From Flavobacterium branchiicola (lineage in GTDB: Bacteria > Bacteroidota > Bacteroidia > Flavobacteriales > Flavobacteriaceae), in the NCBI RefSeq assembly GCF_018383905.1, contig NZ_JAGYWA010000009.1:62001-126000 (forward strand): DNA of 64,000 bases. Reading direction: 5' to 3'. Below the pieces are notes generated by a model. The model was given only the letters and a program-made list of their open reading frames with translations, was not told the origin of the DNA and did no database searches. Below, piece by piece: positions 41,101 through 50,671 of this stretch; position 1 is the first letter of the stretch; each line of letters begins with the position of its first letter. Position numbers and translations under genes: made by a program.

Positions 41101-42735
41101 ATGTTAAAAATAAAAAAAAGACAGATAATCTATTTACTGCTGTATGCCGTACCAAATACCTTATTGACATTTGCAATCGTGTACATTATTAATAATGTAA
41201 TGGCAGGAAATAAAGCTTTTTTAAATGGCTACATGGGAATTGTTTTTACGGCTGTTCTTGTTTACACCTACTTACTGAATATTATTTTTCAGAAAAAATT
41301 AAATGAGTTTTCTTTTGATATGTTATATCAAAATGAGAAAAATATTTTTAAGAAAATTTTGAGCGTTCCGTTGCTAAAACTCGAACAATTTGGCTCGCAG
41401 CGATTTTATACCGTTGTCGAAGATTTAAGAACATTTTCTCTGCTTCCGTACACGGTTACACATACAATAAATTCATTGCTAATGCTTGTTTTGTGTTTGA
41501 TATACATGTTTACATTATCGTTTGTTTCGGCATTAATAGTAGTGGCCTTAATCGTGTTGGTTGGAGCATGTTATTTTATAGTAATGAACACAATGTCTAA
41601 ACGTGTCAATCAATTAAGAGAATACAATGATGGTTATTACAAATCTGTTGATGATGTTATTAGAGGATTTAAAGAGTTGAAAATTAACCTGATAAGAAGA
41701 GAAAATCTAATGAATAAATTTATTGTTCCTAACAGAGATGCAGCTATGAATCTTGATTTTAATATAAATTATGTCTTTCTCTCCATTAATTTAATCAGTC
41801 AATATGGATTGTATTTTGTTGTATCGGTTATTTTATTTGTCTTACCGGCTTTTGATTTACTTTCAAGAGAAGATGTTATTGCCTATGTAGTTATAATTCT
41901 TTTTATCTCTGGACCTATTAATAATATTATCAATTTGCAGCAATTATATACACGTTTTTTTGTTGCAAATACAAGGATTTCAAAGTTCATGAAAGATTTT
42001 GAAGTTCCCGAAGATAATACGCCAACTGAGCCACAAACTAACAATGATTTTGAATCATTGCATTTTAATGACATTGGTTTTGCTTATCCCAATGCAGATA
42101 GTGATTCTTTATTTAAACTAGGCCCTATAAATCTAAACATCCAGAAAGGAGAAACCATTTTTGTAGTAGGAGGAAACGGGTCAGGTAAAAGTACTTTTAT
42201 TAACGTTCTTACAGGTTTGTATCCACCATCAGAAGGTAAAATAACGATCAATAACCATTATCAGGAAATTGATTCAATGAGTTTTCAGGATTTAGTTGCG
42301 GCCGTATTTACAGACAACCATTTGTTTTCTAAAAACTACGATAACTATACTTTAGAAAATAATAGTCACTACACGGGTTTATTAGAAACAATGGAATTAG
42401 ATAAGGTCGTTGTAGATGATAAAGATGAATCTGTTAGAAGGAAATTCTCTAAAGGGCAAAGTAAGCGTATGTCCCTGATATTTGCTTTACTGGAAAACCG
42501 GCCAATTTTGGTTCTCGACGAATGGGCGGCAGATCAGGATCCTCATTTCAGAAAATATTTTTATGAAGAACTACTGCCAAAATTTAAAGAAGCAGGTAAA
42601 ACCATAGTTGCCGTAACCCATGATGATGCCTATTTTCATCTGGCAGACAGAATCATAAAATTTGATTACGGTACTATTGTCAAGGATATAAAAACTACTT
42701 CTAAAGAAGAATTGACAGAAAATTTCTGGGTATAG
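41101..42735 (+). CDS. SyrD/PvdE-type cyclic-peptide ABC exporter (fused membrane and ATPase domains)
   Basis: 544 residues. An N-terminal membrane domain with about six hydrophobic helices (residues ~10-290) is fused to an ATPase domain: Walker A GGNGSGKST near residue 360, a degenerate signature FSKGQ, and Walker B with LDEWAADQDP, a stretch typical of the cyclic-peptide exporter family that includes SyrD and PvdE. Members move NRPS products or their precursors across the inner membrane; PvdE delivers the pyoverdine precursor to the periplasm for maturation. Its position between the thioesterase and the Gly-type NRPS supports a role in exporting this cluster's peptide, and possibly in self-protection. 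The gap before it is 97 bases, one of the longest in the cluster, but I see no clear promoter there. Confidence 0.9.
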   Translation: MLKIKKRQIIYLLLYAVPNTLLTFAIVYIINNVMAGNKAFLNGYMGIVFTAVLVYTYLLNIIFQKKLNEFSFDMLYQNEKNIFKKILSVPLLKLEQFGSQRFYTVVEDLRTFSLLPYTVTHTINSLLMLVLCLIYMFTLSFVSALIVVALIVLVGACYFIVMNTMSKRVNQLREYNDGYYKSVDDVIRGFKELKINLIRRENLMNKFIVPNRDAAMNLDFNINYVFLSINLISQYGLYFVVSVILFVLPAFDLLSREDVIAYVVIILFISGPINNIINLQQLYTRFFVANTRISKFMKDFEVPEDNTPTEPQTNNDFESLHFNDIGFAYPNADSDSLFKLGPINLNIQKGETIFVVGGNGSGKSTFINVLTGLYPPSEGKITINNHYQEIDSMSFQDLVAAVFTDNHLFSKNYDNYTLENNSHYTGLLETMELDKVVVDDKDESVRRKFSKGQSKRMSLIFALLENRPILVLDEWAADQDPHFRKYFYEELLPKFKEAGKTIVAVTHDDAYFHLADRIIKFDYGTIVKDIKTTSKEELTENFWV

Positions 42736-42817
42736 TTTTCTATCGATAATAATCTAAAAAGGCTTTTAAAGGCTAAGCTTTTGATCACTTAATTCCTTAA
42801 TTTCTAGTATTCAAAAA

Positions 42818-45800
42818 ATGAAACTTACACTTCCTCAACAAGATATATATTTCGAGCAACTGATGTTCCCGGAAGACCCTATTTATAATATTGGAGCCAA
42901 AATAGTTATTAACGGAACCATAGTTTATAATACACTTAATGATGCTTATTTGGCACTCATAAATCAGCACGATACTTATAGAAGCAGTATCTCTTTGTCT
43001 GATGATGAAGTAACAATGAAAACCAGTGAGAAATATATTTCTCCATTAGAATTTGTTGATTTTTCATCATTGCAAAACGCAGATATTGAGGCAAATGATT
43101 TTATGCAGAAAAGATTTGAAACGCCTTTTGAATTTACCTCGGATAATGTATTGCATAAATTTATTTTAATAAAAGTAAGGGAAAATCTGCATTATCTTTT
43201 CTCAGTGTATCATCATATTATTACCGATGGCTGGGGAACATCTCTAATGTTTCAGAGATTGGTGAAGAACTACAATGAACTTTCTGAATTTGGAGAAATA
43301 AGCACAGATTACCCTTTTACGTACAAAGACTTTGTTCAGGATGATGAGCAATATTCACTATCGGAAAGTTATCAGAATGATAAAAGATTTTGGACAACAA
43401 AATTTCAGCAGCTTCCTGAAAGGTTATTTGAAAAAATCAATCAAAATGATAAAACCAATCAAAGTAAACGAAAAGAAATAATAATCAAAAGATCGGTTTA
43501 TAATGTAGTCGAAGAAATAGCGACAGATTTAGGGGCCACAACTTTTCATGTAATTCTGGGCATCTTATATCTTTATTTTGGAAGAAAACATCATAATAAA
43601 GATTTTGCCATAGGATTACCAGTATTGAACAGAGGTAAATCAATATATAAAAAAACAGTTGGTTTGTTTATGGGGATTTCTCCTTTGCGAATTCAGTTTA
43701 ATCAGGATGACAGCTTTGAAGATCTGGTAAAAACAATTAAACAACAATTACGACAAGATTATCGTCATCAACGATTTCCTTTAGGAAAACTGATAAAAGA
43801 ACTGGATTTGTTTCATGAAAAAGACAGACTTTTTAATATCACCTTATCGTATGAAAAACAAAATTATGCAGATCATTTTCATGATACCCAAACAACTGTA
43901 ATTCCGCTGTCACATCACTCAGAACGTGTGGCGCTGGCTATTTATATTCGGGAATTTGATGCTCTTGAAGATGTAAAAATTGACTTTGATTATAATGTTA
44001 ATTATTTTGATGAAACGGCAATTAATAAAGTAACAGCACATTTTGAAAAACTGCTTTCTGAGATAATTGCAAACCCAAAAGAATTAATTTCAAATTATGA
44101 ATATATAACAACTGCAGAAAGGCAGATGTTGCTTTACGATTTTAATAAAACACAATTTAACTATCCTCAAAATGCTACAGTTGTGGACCTTTTTAAAGAG
44201 CAAGTCCTTCACAAACCAAATAGCATCGCCATCGTAGACGAAGAGATATTTTATACATATCATGATCTTGATGTTTTATCAAATAAAATTGCTTTTTATC
44301 TGCAAAAAAGAACAGAACAATCAGATAAAGTGCCAATTGCAGTTTTAATGAATCGTTCGGCAAATCTGGTAGCGGTTTTACTCGGAATATTAAAATCCGG
44401 AAATGCCTATATCCCTTTAGATCCTGCTTTTCCAAAAGATCGTCTGGAATATATTATTGAGCATAGTGAAGTTAAACAAGTCATTTCAACCCATGATCTA
44501 AAAAAGGATCTAAACTTAGAGAATGAAATTATAGATATAGATTTAATCATTAATGAAGAATCAATTTTAGACTCGGTTGAAGTGGATGAAGCATTTGCGG
44601 CTTCGGTTGCTTATATTATCTATACTTCGGGGTCTACAGGAAACCCCAAAGGAGTTGCTATAAGTCACAAAGCATTATTAAATTTTTTAATCAGCATCAA
44701 ACATGAACCAAAAATAAAACACAAGGATTATTTGTTTTCTGTAACGACACAATCCTTTGATATTTCGATATTGGAATTTTTCGCACCATTAATATCTGGT
44801 GCTAAATTATATGTGGCAAGTCAGGAACTTTTATCAGATCCTTTAGAAGTTGTTTTAAAAATAAAAGAAATAAAACCAACTATTATTCAGGCGACACCAA
44901 GCTTTTTTCAAATGCTTTATAATGCAGGCTGGAAAGGAAATAAAAATATTAAAATTTTATGTGGCGGAGATTTGCTTAGCGAAACACTTGCCGAAAAATT
45001 ATTAGAGACCAACGGAGAATTATGGAATATGTATGGACCAACAGAAACCACGATATGGTCAAGTTGTAAAAAAATACTTCAGGCGAATGAAGCCTCAAAT
45101 ATTGGTAAACCAATACATAATACGCAGATATATATTCTGGACGAATGTATGCAGCTTTTACCAGTAGATAGTGTTGGTGCTATTTATATTGGAGGTGATG
45201 GCCTTGCTGCGGGGTACTTTAAAAACGAAGAATTGACCAATGAAAAATTCATTAAGAGCACTATTGATCTTACAAGAAGAATATACAATACCGGCGATTT
45301 AGGAAAATGGAACGAGAAGGGCGAAATAGAATTTCTTGGACGCAATGACAATCAGGTCAAAATACGAGGATATCGTATAGAACTAGGGGAAATAGAAACT
45401 ATTTTGAATACTATACAATCTGTAAAAGCAGCTGTTGTCGTGGCACAAAAAAGTGAAGAACAACAAGCCATTTTAATAGCGTATTTAATTACAGAAAAAG
45501 AAACTTTTAATAGTAATTTGATAATTGAATCTTTAAGAGAAGTTTTACCGGAATATATGATTCCCCATGCGATTATTCCTTTGGATGAATTTCCGTTAAC
45601 ACCTAATAAAAAAGTAGACAGAAAAGCCCTTTCATCTATAAAATTAGCCTCTGAAAAATTGGGTGTCAACCATAAAGACCCAACGACAGAAATAGAGATT
45701 GCACTTTGTAAATACTATAAAGAACTATTACCAAGAGGTATAGAATTTGGTGTTACAGATAATTTTTTTGTGCTTGGCGGACATTCATTAATTGCAGTGA

Positions 45801-47260
45801 AATTAATCAATAGGATCAATAAAAAACTGCATTACAGGATAACCTTAAAAGATATTTTTGATTATCCTACTATCGAAACATTGTCAAAATATTTAGAAAA
45901 AAAAGAGAAAAAAGAGAATACAAAAATCATAGCCGTAGAAGATCTTCAATATTATAATGTAACTCAGTCACAATACGGTATATGGCTGGCATCGCAGCAA
46001 GAAGAAAAATCAATAGCCTACAATATGCCGGCATTATTCAGGATAAACGGTGAGTTAAATAAGCAAGTTCTGGAGCAGGTATTTTTAAAATTGCAAAAGA
46101 AGTACGAAATATTGAGAACTAATTTTATTGAGATTGGAGGAATTCCATATCAACAAATTTTTTCGCAGGAAGAAAGGCCTGTATTAATTGAAGAATTCAA
46201 TTTTGAAGGGGAAAATGTTACAAATGTTATAAATCATTATATAAATAAATCATTTGAATTGAATAAGGAACCGCTGTTAAAAGTGGGTTTATTTCATCAA
46301 AATGAGGGGAACAATTATCTCGTATTCTGTACCCATCATATTATAATGGATGGTTGGTCTCTTGAAATTTTAATAAACGAATTTGTATCCAAATACAAAC
46401 AAATAGCAAATAAGGAAGATTCAAATGATGTAAGACTGGAATTTCAGTTTAGAGATTATGCGGTTTGGTATGAAAAAGAACAAAAAATTAATCATGAAAA
46501 AAACCTGAAGTTTTGGGAAACTTACCTTCACGAATATACATGGGAAAATAGTATTCCTGTAGATAAGGATTTATATGAGGAAGAGCATGCATGTAAACTT
46601 CAATTTATCTATAAAACGCTAACATTTGATGCGATAAATAAATTTATCCAAAAGAAAAATATATCGCTACATACTTTATTGACAGGTGCCTATAGTATGC
46701 TCCTGTATATCATGTATGGAAAAGAAGATTTTTGTTTGGGAACGGTTAATTCAGGACGAACCCATGCTGAATTGCAAAATCAATTGGGCATGTTTGTAAA
46801 AACCCTGCCGCTACGCAACAAGATTAATTCAGAACATACTTTTGAGGAAGTACTTTTAAAAACCCAGCAAAACTCCTTGCTTATCGATGAGCATCAGGAT
46901 GTACCTCAAATTATACAAAATACATTTCGATTAGATACATTATTGGTACTTCAAAATCAATCCTTTACTTATGAAAATATAGCAGTAAACGAAAGCCTGG
47001 AATTGCAATTAAAAGATATAAGTACAAATTATAATAGATTACCACTGCTTATCACATTTGGTATTGATAATGGGAATTTATCAGGAACTATAGATTATAA
47101 TACTTCAAATTATCAAAAAGAAACTATTGAACTCATTCAATTAAAATATGAAAAATTACTGCTTGCGATTATCGAAACCCCCAATAAGTCTTTAAATACA
47201 GCAGATTTAGAGTTAGATTTTGAAAAGGAAAAGATAATTGATATAGACTTCAATTTTTAA
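42818..47260 (+). CDS. NRPS with terminal condensation domain: C-A(Gly)-T-C
   Basis: 1480 residues. Unlike the other NRPSs in the cluster it has no TubC-type docking domain: the C domain starts almost at residue 1 (LTLPQQDIY) and has HHIITDG at about 132. The A pocket DILQLGMIWK matches Gly and the domain resembles the first A domain of the four-module NRPS; A10 reads NKK. The carrier has S990 in GGHSL. A complete second condensation domain (about 1045-1475, HHIIMDG at 1173) ends the protein with nothing after it. Two readings fit: a chain-initiating protein whose last C domain works with a separate downstream module, or a final module whose terminal C domain releases or cyclises the peptide. 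The tail DIDFNF is acidic and hydrophobic, similar in character to the docking tails of the other proteins. Confidence 0.93.
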   Translation: MKLTLPQQDIYFEQLMFPEDPIYNIGAKIVINGTIVYNTLNDAYLALINQHDTYRSSISLSDDEVTMKTSEKYISPLEFVDFSSLQNADIEANDFMQKRFETPFEFTSDNVLHKFILIKVRENLHYLFSVYHHIITDGWGTSLMFQRLVKNYNELSEFGEISTDYPFTYKDFVQDDEQYSLSESYQNDKRFWTTKFQQLPERLFEKINQNDKTNQSKRKEIIIKRSVYNVVEEIATDLGATTFHVILGILYLYFGRKHHNKDFAIGLPVLNRGKSIYKKTVGLFMGISPLRIQFNQDDSFEDLVKTIKQQLRQDYRHQRFPLGKLIKELDLFHEKDRLFNITLSYEKQNYADHFHDTQTTVIPLSHHSERVALAIYIREFDALEDVKIDFDYNVNYFDETAINKVTAHFEKLLSEIIANPKELISNYEYITTAERQMLLYDFNKTQFNYPQNATVVDLFKEQVLHKPNSIAIVDEEIFYTYHDLDVLSNKIAFYLQKRTEQSDKVPIAVLMNRSANLVAVLLGILKSGNAYIPLDPAFPKDRLEYIIEHSEVKQVISTHDLKKDLNLENEIIDIDLIINEESILDSVEVDEAFAASVAYIIYTSGSTGNPKGVAISHKALLNFLISIKHEPKIKHKDYLFSVTTQSFDISILEFFAPLISGAKLYVASQELLSDPLEVVLKIKEIKPTIIQATPSFFQMLYNAGWKGNKNIKILCGGDLLSETLAEKLLETNGELWNMYGPTETTIWSSCKKILQANEASNIGKPIHNTQIYILDECMQLLPVDSVGAIYIGGDGLAAGYFKNEELTNEKFIKSTIDLTRRIYNTGDLGKWNEKGEIEFLGRNDNQVKIRGYRIELGEIETILNTIQSVKAAVVVAQKSEEQQAILIAYLITEKETFNSNLIIESLREVLPEYMIPHAIIPLDEFPLTPNKKVDRKALSSIKLASEKLGVNHKDPTTEIEIALCKYYKELLPRGIEFGVTDNFFVLGGHSLIAVKLINRINKKLHYRITLKDIFDYPTIETLSKYLEKKEKKENTKIIAVEDLQYYNVTQSQYGIWLASQQEEKSIAYNMPALFRINGELNKQVLEQVFLKLQKKYEILRTNFIEIGGIPYQQIFSQEERPVLIEEFNFEGENVTNVINHYINKSFELNKEPLLKVGLFHQNEGNNYLVFCTHHIIMDGWSLEILINEFVSKYKQIANKEDSNDVRLEFQFRDYAVWYEKEQKINHEKNLKFWETYLHEYTWENSIPVDKDLYEEEHACKLQFIYKTLTFDAINKFIQKKNISLHTLLTGAYSMLLYIMYGKEDFCLGTVNSGRTHAELQNQLGMFVKTLPLRNKINSEHTFEEVLLKTQQNSLLIDEHQDVPQIIQNTFRLDTLLVLQNQSFTYENIAVNESLELQLKDISTNYNRLPLLITFGIDNGNLSGTIDYNTSNYQKETIELIQLKYEKLLLAIIETPNKSLNTADLELDFEKEKIIDIDFNF

Positions 47261-47290
47261 AAGTTATAATTAAAACATATAAATAAAACC

Positions 47291-49225
47291 ATGAAATTAA
47301 AAACCACATTTATAGCTATTGCTTTTTTATTAGTTACTTTTTTAGGAAAAATAAATGCACAGAACGTTACTTTTGAAAAGAGTGCTGCTTTTCTTTCTCA
47401 ATTTCAAAAATCAGATTCAAATCAAATGGTTTGGGGGTATTTGAATGTTCCCGAAACATGGGGTAGTAAAGACGGTAAAACTATAAAAATTGCAGTTACA
47501 GTTTTAAAAAACACATCTAATATTAAAAACCCTGATGCCGTAGTTTTTTTGCAGGGAGGGCCAGGAGCCAGCGGTATAGATAATATATGGTCATGGCTTG
47601 ATCATCCTCTTAGAAAAAACAACGATATTGTATTGTTTGATGTTCGTGGCACAGGTTATTCGCAACCAAGACTTTCTACAGACTTAGGGAAAAAGTTTCT
47701 TGAAATCCTGGCCAAAAACCAAACCGAACAAGAAGACGAAAAGCAAAAAACAGATGTTGCCATTGCCTGTAAACAGGATCTTATTAACAGAAAAATTAAT
47801 ATTGATTCTTATAACAGTCTGGCTGTAGCAGAAGATCTTCACGCTTTAAAATCGGCTTTAAATTATAAAAACTGGAACGTTTACGGCGTATCGTACGGGA
47901 CTTATATAGCGCAGGTTTATGCTAATACTTATCCGGAGGATGTAAAGTCATTATTATTGGATTCAGCAATTTATGACATCTCAACGTATTATGTAGAGAA
48001 TACTTCAAACTACATGAATAGTCTTAAAAAAGTATTTGAAATCTGTAAAAAAGAAAAAGAAGAACAATATCCTAATCTGGAGCAAGTGTATTATGAGGTA
48101 ATTGCCGACTTAGAACAACATCCGCTTACGGTAAATGTAGATAAATCGATTGTCTCGACAGGTAAATTTACATACAATGCCGAAGATTTTAAAATTGCAA
48201 TTCAACAAGCACTATACAATAAACAATTGGTCGAGATTATACCGTTACTGGTTTATCAGTTTCATAAACGAAATGGAGAATCTTTAGGAAATTTAGTAAG
48301 CGCGTTTTCCAGTTTATTAGGAATGGATTATGGAGTATACTACTGCATAACTTGTAATGAAACGATACCTAACAATGATTATGCAAAATATGAGCAAAAT
48401 GCATCAAATTTTAAAGGTTTAAATGGAGGGGTTTCTTTTTATAAATCTGATTTTAAAGTTTGTAATGCATGGAATAGTAATCGTACAGAGAACATAAAAA
48501 AATCGTATGATCTTTCTAATCTTTCTAAAGCTGCTTATCCTATATTGGTTTTTTCTGGGGAGTTTGACCCGATTACGCCCTTGAGCAACGGAAAAAAAGT
48601 TGCGGCAAGATTTAAAAATGCCACTTATATTGAAGCAAAAACCTACGGACATGTGCCTGCTTTTACAAGAATAGGCCGTGAAGTTGCAGAAAACTTCATT
48701 GATAATTCAAACCAAAAACCAGATCAAAAAGCTTTTGATAAAGCCACGAAATTATCTCTTGTTTCGGGGGTTATTATTAATCAGGGAGTTTCCAAAACAG
48801 GTAAAAGTATAAGCGATTTAGATCCTGTTTTCCTAATTCCTTTGCTAATTGCTTTAGTATTGATGCTGGTGTTTGTTTTTATGTATGTTATAAAATTAAT
48901 TCAGAATAAATACACCACAACTCAGGATAAAATTATAAGAATCTTTATTACCATTACTTCGGTTTTGGGGTTAGTACTATTGGGATGTTTGGTTTTGGCA
49001 ATAATCGAAGTTTCAAAACAAAACTTCTTTGTTTTGGCATTTGGATTACCGGATAGTTTCAATTATATATTTTCATTGGTTTTGGTCTTTATAGGATTCC
49101 TGATTTTATCAGTAGTATATTATATCTCGACCCTTCAAAAAACAAATGACAGAAGTGTCACTTTTACGGTAATTTTCTCCAATATCCTGCTGGCAACTTA
49201 CCTGTTTTACTGGGGAATAATTTAA
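47291..49225 (+). CDS. Periplasmic alpha/beta hydrolase (S33/TAP-like peptidase) with C-terminal membrane helices
   Basis: 644 residues. A signal peptide (about 1-23, ending KINAQ) is followed by an alpha/beta hydrolase of the tripeptidyl/prolyl aminopeptidase type: oxyanion region LQGGPGASG, FDVRGTGYS, nucleophile Ser201 in GVSYG, Asp426 in EFDPITP and His454 in YGHVPAF. The triad is complete. About 130 C-terminal residues hold four hydrophobic helices (near 513-536, 549-571, 591-613 and 622-642), so the catalytic domain should be tethered on the periplasmic side. The gene is 30 bases after an NRPS gene and inside the cluster. By analogy with other systems (PvdQ, and the membrane-anchored but unrelated ClbP) it may trim or activate the exported peptide; this is inference. 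Resistance by hydrolysis is another option. Confidence 0.87.
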   Translation: MKLKTTFIAIAFLLVTFLGKINAQNVTFEKSAAFLSQFQKSDSNQMVWGYLNVPETWGSKDGKTIKIAVTVLKNTSNIKNPDAVVFLQGGPGASGIDNIWSWLDHPLRKNNDIVLFDVRGTGYSQPRLSTDLGKKFLEILAKNQTEQEDEKQKTDVAIACKQDLINRKINIDSYNSLAVAEDLHALKSALNYKNWNVYGVSYGTYIAQVYANTYPEDVKSLLLDSAIYDISTYYVENTSNYMNSLKKVFEICKKEKEEQYPNLEQVYYEVIADLEQHPLTVNVDKSIVSTGKFTYNAEDFKIAIQQALYNKQLVEIIPLLVYQFHKRNGESLGNLVSAFSSLLGMDYGVYYCITCNETIPNNDYAKYEQNASNFKGLNGGVSFYKSDFKVCNAWNSNRTENIKKSYDLSNLSKAAYPILVFSGEFDPITPLSNGKKVAARFKNATYIEAKTYGHVPAFTRIGREVAENFIDNSNQKPDQKAFDKATKLSLVSGVIINQGVSKTGKSISDLDPVFLIPLLIALVLMLVFVFMYVIKLIQNKYTTTQDKIIRIFITITSVLGLVLLGCLVLAIIEVSKQNFFVLAFGLPDSFNYIFSLVLVFIGFLILSVVYYISTLQKTNDRSVTFTVIFSNILLATYLFYWGII

Positions 49226-49273
49226 ATTTTATTCCTTATTCATCCCTAAAAAAAATAACTAATTATCATAAAT

Positions 49274-50656
49274 ATGAGAACAGAAGAAATCACAAAAACG
49301 TACTCGATCATTTCAGAAAAATATTCAGAATTCAAAAATAATGCAAACGTTCCGGCAAGAATTAATACTAATGATGATACAGTTCCTGATTTATTTAAAC
49401 AATATATCTATGCTGTTACAGGCTGGCCTGTATTGATAAATAGTCAGGTTTCTACCGAGCTTGCCAATCTATCCGTTACAATTCCTAAGCTGTTACAGCA
49501 AATACCTTCATTATATTTTAATGATGATAAAAAAAGAATTACCGATTTTTATTATGAAGGAGATGAAATGTCTGCAGAATTTGCAATTATGTGCCATAAG
49601 AAAAATTTAGAAACCGGTTGTCGCTTAGATCTGACCTATACTGAAGACGGATTTAAAATTTTAGAGGCTAATATAGGATCTTCAATAGGAGGATGGCAAA
49701 TTCATAGTTTTGAAAATCTAATAAGGAGACTTCATCCCGAATTAACAGAAAATAAGAATCAATACCAGTCAAAGAACACTTTACAGATTTACATCAATTT
49801 TCTTGTAGATCAGGTACTTAAAAAAGTAACCACAGTAAAAGATACTATTAATATATTTATAGATAATGGCTTTGAGGAGACCGAATTAGAACAGAAATCG
49901 GCAGATAAATCAAGTCTGTTGTTTTTTAATGATTTTTTGCAGCGGGAACTTGCTAAAAGAGGACTTACCGGTGAAGCTTTTTCGGGTAATTTAAATGAAT
50001 TACAATTAGTTAATAATGATTTATGTTACAAGAATAATCTGATTCACGGTATTGCTGTTTTATCAATGGAAGTTCAGGTAAATATAGCAGTCTTTCGCGC
50101 ATTCGTAACAGATCGCGTATATTTTCCCGATCACATTGGACTTAAGATGATGGGAGATAAAAGAAATCTGGCTATTTTATTGGAATTAGCGATCAATGAA
50201 AAATTTTCACCTGAAGAAAATGAACTCGTTCTTAAAAACGTTCCATGGACAGCTTTTATTGAAAATAAAAAGATACTGTTTAAAAACAAAGAATATAATT
50301 TGTTGGAGCTATTGAAAAATAATAAAGAACAGTTTGTTATAAAAGTAGCGAGAGGATATCAGGGAAAAGATGTTTTTGTTGGAAAATTCATCACTGATAA
50401 TGAATGGCAGGAGGCTATTGATTTAGCTTTATCGACCAACGCATTTATTGCTCAGGAATTTAGTGAGTCTATTGATTTTATGGCGCCAAATGGGCAAAAT
50501 AATTGGACACCTCATAAACTTATCTGGGGGTCTTTTGGCTTTGGGGATGCATATGGAGGAGTGTGGGTAAGAATGTCTGAAGTAAAAACAGATGTTGGAG
50601 TTATTAATTCTGCCACAGGAGCAGTTGAAGCTATTGTATTTGAAGTTGTTGATTAA
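49274..50656 (+). CDS. ATP-grasp-like protein, probably circularly permuted type
   Basis: 460 residues, no signal peptide. The order of motifs fits a circularly permuted ATP-grasp enzyme such as the glutathionylspermidine synthase relatives: an early Arg-Asp strand (CRLDLTY) followed by ILEANIGSS (metal-binding Glu/Asn region, about 129-137), then DKRNLAILLE (about 293-302), and later a nucleotide-binding stretch FVIKVARGYQGKDV with FIAQEFSES. Enzymes of this fold usually join a carboxylate to an amine through an acyl phosphate. The gene lies between the hydrolase and the phosphopantetheinyl transferase with short gaps, so it is likely a tailoring or precursor enzyme of the cluster. I do not recognise a characterised homologue, and an unrelated fold cannot be excluded by eye. 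Confidence 0.65.
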   Translation: MRTEEITKTYSIISEKYSEFKNNANVPARINTNDDTVPDLFKQYIYAVTGWPVLINSQVSTELANLSVTIPKLLQQIPSLYFNDDKKRITDFYYEGDEMSAEFAIMCHKKNLETGCRLDLTYTEDGFKILEANIGSSIGGWQIHSFENLIRRLHPELTENKNQYQSKNTLQIYINFLVDQVLKKVTTVKDTINIFIDNGFEETELEQKSADKSSLLFFNDFLQRELAKRGLTGEAFSGNLNELQLVNNDLCYKNNLIHGIAVLSMEVQVNIAVFRAFVTDRVYFPDHIGLKMMGDKRNLAILLELAINEKFSPEENELVLKNVPWTAFIENKKILFKNKEYNLLELLKNNKEQFVIKVARGYQGKDVFVGKFITDNEWQEAIDLALSTNAFIAQEFSESIDFMAPNGQNNWTPHKLIWGSFGFGDAYGGVWVRMSEVKTDVGVINSATGAVEAIVFEVVD

Positions 50657-50671
50657 TAAAATGATAAAGTT

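Noticed and set aside
42740..42790. Possible terminator after the exporter gene
   Set aside because: The AAAAGGCTT/AAGCTTTT pairing is imperfect, with a bulge and no T run, so it is too weak to call.
45352..45669. Open frame of 105 residues on the minus strand inside the Gly-type NRPS gene
   Set aside because: It mirrors a conserved A/T-domain coding region on the other strand and shows no independent protein features.
37860..50656. Classical siderophore cluster
   Set aside because: A receptor and an exporter are present, but no catechol, hydroxamate, salicylate or sigma/anti-sigma genes are in the window, and the A pockets favour Asn, Gly and aromatic residues.
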